A DNA stretch of 7,223 nt from an uncultured Verrucomicrobiota bacterium (GTDB taxonomy: Bacteria; Verrucomicrobiota; Kiritimatiellia; RFP12; UBA1067). Every line of letters starts with the position of its first letter. Position 1 is the first letter of the stretch. Below the pieces are notes generated by a model that saw nothing but the letters and a program-made list of their open reading frames with translations, was not told the DNA's origin and did not search any database. This document shows positions 4,946 through 7,223 of this stretch, in pieces. The stretch covers positions 1-7,223 of the forward strand of contig CALYTX010000066.1 in the NCBI GenBank assembly GCA_945487985.1. Reading direction: 5' to 3'. The translations under genes and the position numbers were made by a program.

Positions 4946-6214
4946 ATGAAAATTGCTCTTGCAGGCGACGCGGCACTCGATTTGATGGCTCCGTACTTTC
5001 GGCAGGCAGGTTATGAAGTGTACGTGCCGGCCGGGTTCGGCGCTTGGCGTCAGGAACTGCTCGATCCCAATTCTCCGCTCAATGCGTTCAAGCCTAATTT
5101 CGTCTATGACGTTACTGCTCATGACGACGTGCTCGCGCGGGAAGTTCCAGGTTTTTTCGACGAGCGCATGCGGCAGATAGCGTCGATGCCCTATTCGCTC
5201 GCCGGCATCCGGGCAATCGTCGATGAACTTGCTTGGCAGCTCGCCGCCGCGCCGAAAAAGATACTGGCGGTTGATGCGGACAATACGCTCTGGGAAGGCA
5301 TTCTTTCTGAGGATGGGAAGGAACGTCTGCAACCTTACGCGGACTTTCAGAAAGGGCTTGTCGAATTGCGCTCTGAAGGGGTTTTGCTCGCGCTCGTATC
5401 CAAGAACGACCCAGTGTTTCCGTTTATGCGCGCAGATATGGCGCTTCAGGATGATGATTTCGCCGCACTCAAGATCACTTGGAGTCCCAAGGCAGGCAGC
5501 ATAATCGAACTTTGCCGGGAACTGAATCTCGGGGTTGATTCGGTGGTGTTTCTCGATGACAACCCCCACGAGCGCGCGCAGATGCGCGCGCATCTGCCGG
5601 CCGTCGCCGTGGCGCCCTGGTCGGCGCCGCCGTCGCGGCAGACCGTCCGTCGGTTGCGTGAATATTTTTTTGCCGACATGGGGCGCACCGAGGAGGACCG
5701 GTTGCGCGCGGCGAGCTACCGGGCGCGTTCAGCGGCGTCGGCCGGCGATTTTGCCAGCGCCGAAGACTATCTCAAGTCGCTGGAGCTACATGCCAGCGCC
5801 TCGTTCGCCACCGACGGCGATCTCGACCGGCTCGCGCAGATGGCCGGCAAAACCAACCAGTTCAACGCCACTACAATCAGGCGCTCGCGCGAGGATTTTG
5901 CCGCGTTGCTGGCCGACGGATCCAAGCGCGTTTTCGTCTTTCGAGCGGGCGACCGCTTTGCTGAGATGGGCATTGTCTGCTATGTCGTCGCCGACCTGCC
6001 TTCGCGGCGGATTACCGATTTTGTGATGAGTTGCCGCGCGATGGGGCGCACGCTCGAATATTTCGCCTACGCCCACATATCCGCTACGCTGGGATTCGCC
6101 CCGGCAATCGATTTCGTGCCCAGTGCCAAGAATTTCCCGTTTCGGCAGTTTCTGTCGAATCCGAAACAACCAAATCACTTCGCCAATGCTGGTCTGGATC
6201 GTCAATCCGTTTGA
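4946..6214 (+). CDS. FkbH-like HAD-superfamily protein, compact form
   Basis: The 422-residue product matches FkbH-like proteins. In polyketide pathways such proteins load a glyceryl unit from 1,3-bisphosphoglycerate onto an acyl carrier protein; others occur in glycan loci. A short N-terminal part (about 1-105) has the family's ELLDPNSPLNAFKPNFVYD. The HAD phosphatase-like domain has motif I DADNTLW (Asp110, Asp112), SKND (152-155), Lys182 in WSPKAGS and DDNPHER (204-210). The C-terminal acetyltransferase-like region has QFNATTIRRS, RAGDRFAEMGIV and MSCRAMGRTLEY (Cys363). Many relatives are 550-650 residues; here most of the middle of the N-terminal domain is missing. The start at 4946 puts the first beta strand at the N-terminus; the ATG at 4937 would add MTA. 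No acyl carrier protein gene is in view. The substrate is therefore uncertain. The glycosyltransferase overlaps its 3' end. Confidence 0.88.
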   Translation: MKIALAGDAALDLMAPYFRQAGYEVYVPAGFGAWRQELLDPNSPLNAFKPNFVYDVTAHDDVLAREVPGFFDERMRQIASMPYSLAGIRAIVDELAWQLAAAPKKILAVDADNTLWEGILSEDGKERLQPYADFQKGLVELRSEGVLLALVSKNDPVFPFMRADMALQDDDFAALKITWSPKAGSIIELCRELNLGVDSVVFLDDNPHERAQMRAHLPAVAVAPWSAPPSRQTVRRLREYFFADMGRTEEDRLRAASYRARSAASAGDFASAEDYLKSLELHASASFATDGDLDRLAQMAGKTNQFNATTIRRSREDFAALLADGSKRVFVFRAGDRFAEMGIVCYVVADLPSRRITDFVMSCRAMGRTLEYFAYAHISATLGFAPAIDFVPSAKNFPFRQFLSNPKQPNHFANAGLDRQSV

Positions 6215-7223
6215 TAACTTGCCGATGGAAGGGTTTCGTCCCCAGCGCTATTGGCTGATGGCCCGCGCTTTTGTCGCGGCGGGTCACAAGGTGGTTTACT
6301 GGACGAGCGATTTTTCTCATGCCACCAAACAGCTGCGCACGAGTGACGCCCTTGTCCAACCGCGAGTTCGCGGTGGGAGTGATGATGGTGCCATCGCGCT
6401 CAAGTTCGTGCCCACGCCACCGTACTCCCGGAACGTATCGCTCGCCCGCATTCGCTCACACCGGCGGCTTGCGCGCAACTGGCTGGCGATGGCGGCGGCC
6501 GAGGAGCGCCGCCCCGATTTGGTCGTCGCCTCGCTGCCGCCAATACTTCTGCCAGTTTTCGCCAAACGCTTTGCTGATTCAATAGGGGCGAAGTTCGTGT
6601 TGGATGTCCAGGATGACTGGCCGGGGACGTTCTATCGGCTGCTGCCGCGGGCGCTGCGGTTTCTCGGTCCGGTGGTTTTTGGCGCCGCCCGCCATCGGGT
6701 CCGTCGGCTTCTGGCCAGTGCCGACCTCGTGACTGGCTGTTGCGAGCACTACCGGAGACTGGCCGAATCGGCCGGCGCGAAGAACTACTACCGCGCTTAC
6801 CTTGGCATCGAACTGGCCAGCGCGGCACCGATGCGTCCGCGCTGCGCTTCCGCCGCTCCAGCGCTCGTCTATGTTGGCAACCTTGGGCGGACGTATGATT
6901 TAGCGAGTGCCATCGCCGCTATCGAGCGCATACCGGACGCTACGCTTGATATCGCCGGGGCCGGAGAAGGGGAAGTGCTTGCCAGGAAAGCCAGCTCGCC
7001 GCGAGTCCGCTTCCACGGCTATTGCTCGCAGGAGCGTTTGTCGGGGCTGCTCGCCGGCGCTGATATCGGCGTTGTACCGATGTCGCCGGCAAGCTGCGTT
7101 GGCATTCCCAACAAGATGGCCGACTATTCACGCGCGGGGTTGGCGATTGTAAGCTCGCTGGGCGGGGAAAGCGGAAGGTTGCTGGCGCGTTACCATGCGG
7201 GCGAGGAGTATGCGCCGGGCGAT
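6186..7223 (+). CDS. GT-B fold glycosyltransferase, family 4-like (3' end outside window)
   Basis: A frame opening at ATG 6186 stays open for 346 codons to the window edge. The N-terminal domain begins LVWIVNPFDNLPMEGFRPQR, then LMARAFVAAGHKVVYWTSDFSH, the pattern of an acceptor-side domain in WbuB/WcaI-like transferases. DVQDDWPG (140-147) matches the D-x-x-D-x-W-P element of this group. The C-terminal donor domain shows YVGNLGRTYDL (about 228), LDIAGAGEGE, VRFHGYCSQERLSGLLAGADIGVVP and GIPNKMADYSRAGLAIVSS (about 305). It would transfer a nucleotide-activated sugar at the cytoplasmic membrane in polysaccharide or surface-glycan synthesis; donor and acceptor cannot be told. The start overlaps fkbH by 29 nt with no visible Shine-Dalgarno, suggesting translational coupling. 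An ATG at 6225 would remove the first conserved strand, so 6186 is preferred. Confidence 0.88.
   Translation, partial: MLVWIVNPFDNLPMEGFRPQRYWLMARAFVAAGHKVVYWTSDFSHATKQLRTSDALVQPRVRGGSDDGAIALKFVPTPPYSRNVSLARIRSHRRLARNWLAMAAAEERRPDLVVASLPPILLPVFAKRFADSIGAKFVLDVQDDWPGTFYRLLPRALRFLGPVVFGAARHRVRRLLASADLVTGCCEHYRRLAESAGAKNYYRAYLGIELASAAPMRPRCASAAPALVYVGNLGRTYDLASAIAAIERIPDATLDIAGAGEGEVLARKASSPRVRFHGYCSQERLSGLLAGADIGVVPMSPASCVGIPNKMADYSRAGLAIVSSLGGESGRLLARYHAGEEYAPGD

Noticed and set aside
4418..5593. A long minus-strand open frame (391 codons) opposite the radical SAM and fkbH genes
   Set aside because: It spans two well-supported plus-strand genes, crosses their junction, and its translation shows no recognisable motif. 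High-GC codon bias commonly opens antisense frames like this.
7095..7140. Missing EX7E glutamates in the glycosyltransferase donor site
   Set aside because: The segment GIPNKMADYSRAG has Asp in place of the second Glu and no first Glu, but related GT4-like enzymes of the WbuB type often show PxKxxxY-type sites, so this is not clearly a defect.

Overview
The window is a compact stretch of a bacterial chromosome with moderately high GC (roughly 55-60%, estimated by eye). One lipoprotein gene leaves leftward at the left edge, and everything else runs rightward. The lipoprotein signal peptide and a GT-B sugar transferase fit a diderm (Gram-negative-type) bacterium. The ribosomal proteins are divergent: L27 lacks the usual basic N-terminal tail, and an unfamiliar 70-residue basic protein follows it. 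This suggests a poorly sampled lineage, but I cannot assign a phylum from sequence alone.

Left block (1-2064). A divergent intergenic region of about 150 bp separates a minus-strand lipoprotein gene (only its first 40 codons are inside the window) from a translation cluster: rplU (L21), rpmA (L27), the small basic protein, and prmA (ribosomal protein L11 methyltransferase). A clear -35/-10 promoter and a leader of about 60 nt with two mutually exclusive hairpins precede rplU. Shine-Dalgarno sequences precede these genes, and gaps are 12 to 39 nt, so one operon is likely.

Middle (2065-3371). An icd gene (NADP-dependent isocitrate dehydrogenase, close to the E. coli type) starts 9 nt after its own perfect extended -10 box (TGGTATAAT). 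It has no Shine-Dalgarno sequence, so its transcript should be nearly leaderless.

Right block (3380-7223, running off the edge). A B12-binding-type radical SAM protein begins 8 nt after icd. It is followed by a compact FkbH-like HAD-superfamily protein and a GT-B glycosyltransferase that overlaps fkbH by 29 nt and is cut by the window end. Two tandem perfect hairpins close the radical SAM gene, just before a second TGGTATAAT box placed directly on the fkbH start. The trio looks like the start of a surface-glycan or specialised-metabolite locus. No acyl carrier protein, the usual FkbH partner, is present here.

The main items for a second look are the repeated -10 boxes placed on start codons (icd, fkbH, probably the lipoprotein), the tandem hairpins before fkbH, the altered L27 tail with its small basic neighbour, and the shortened FkbH linked to a radical SAM enzyme and a glycosyltransferase. 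Two genes, the lipoprotein fragment and the glycosyltransferase, are open at the window edges and were found by translating by hand.
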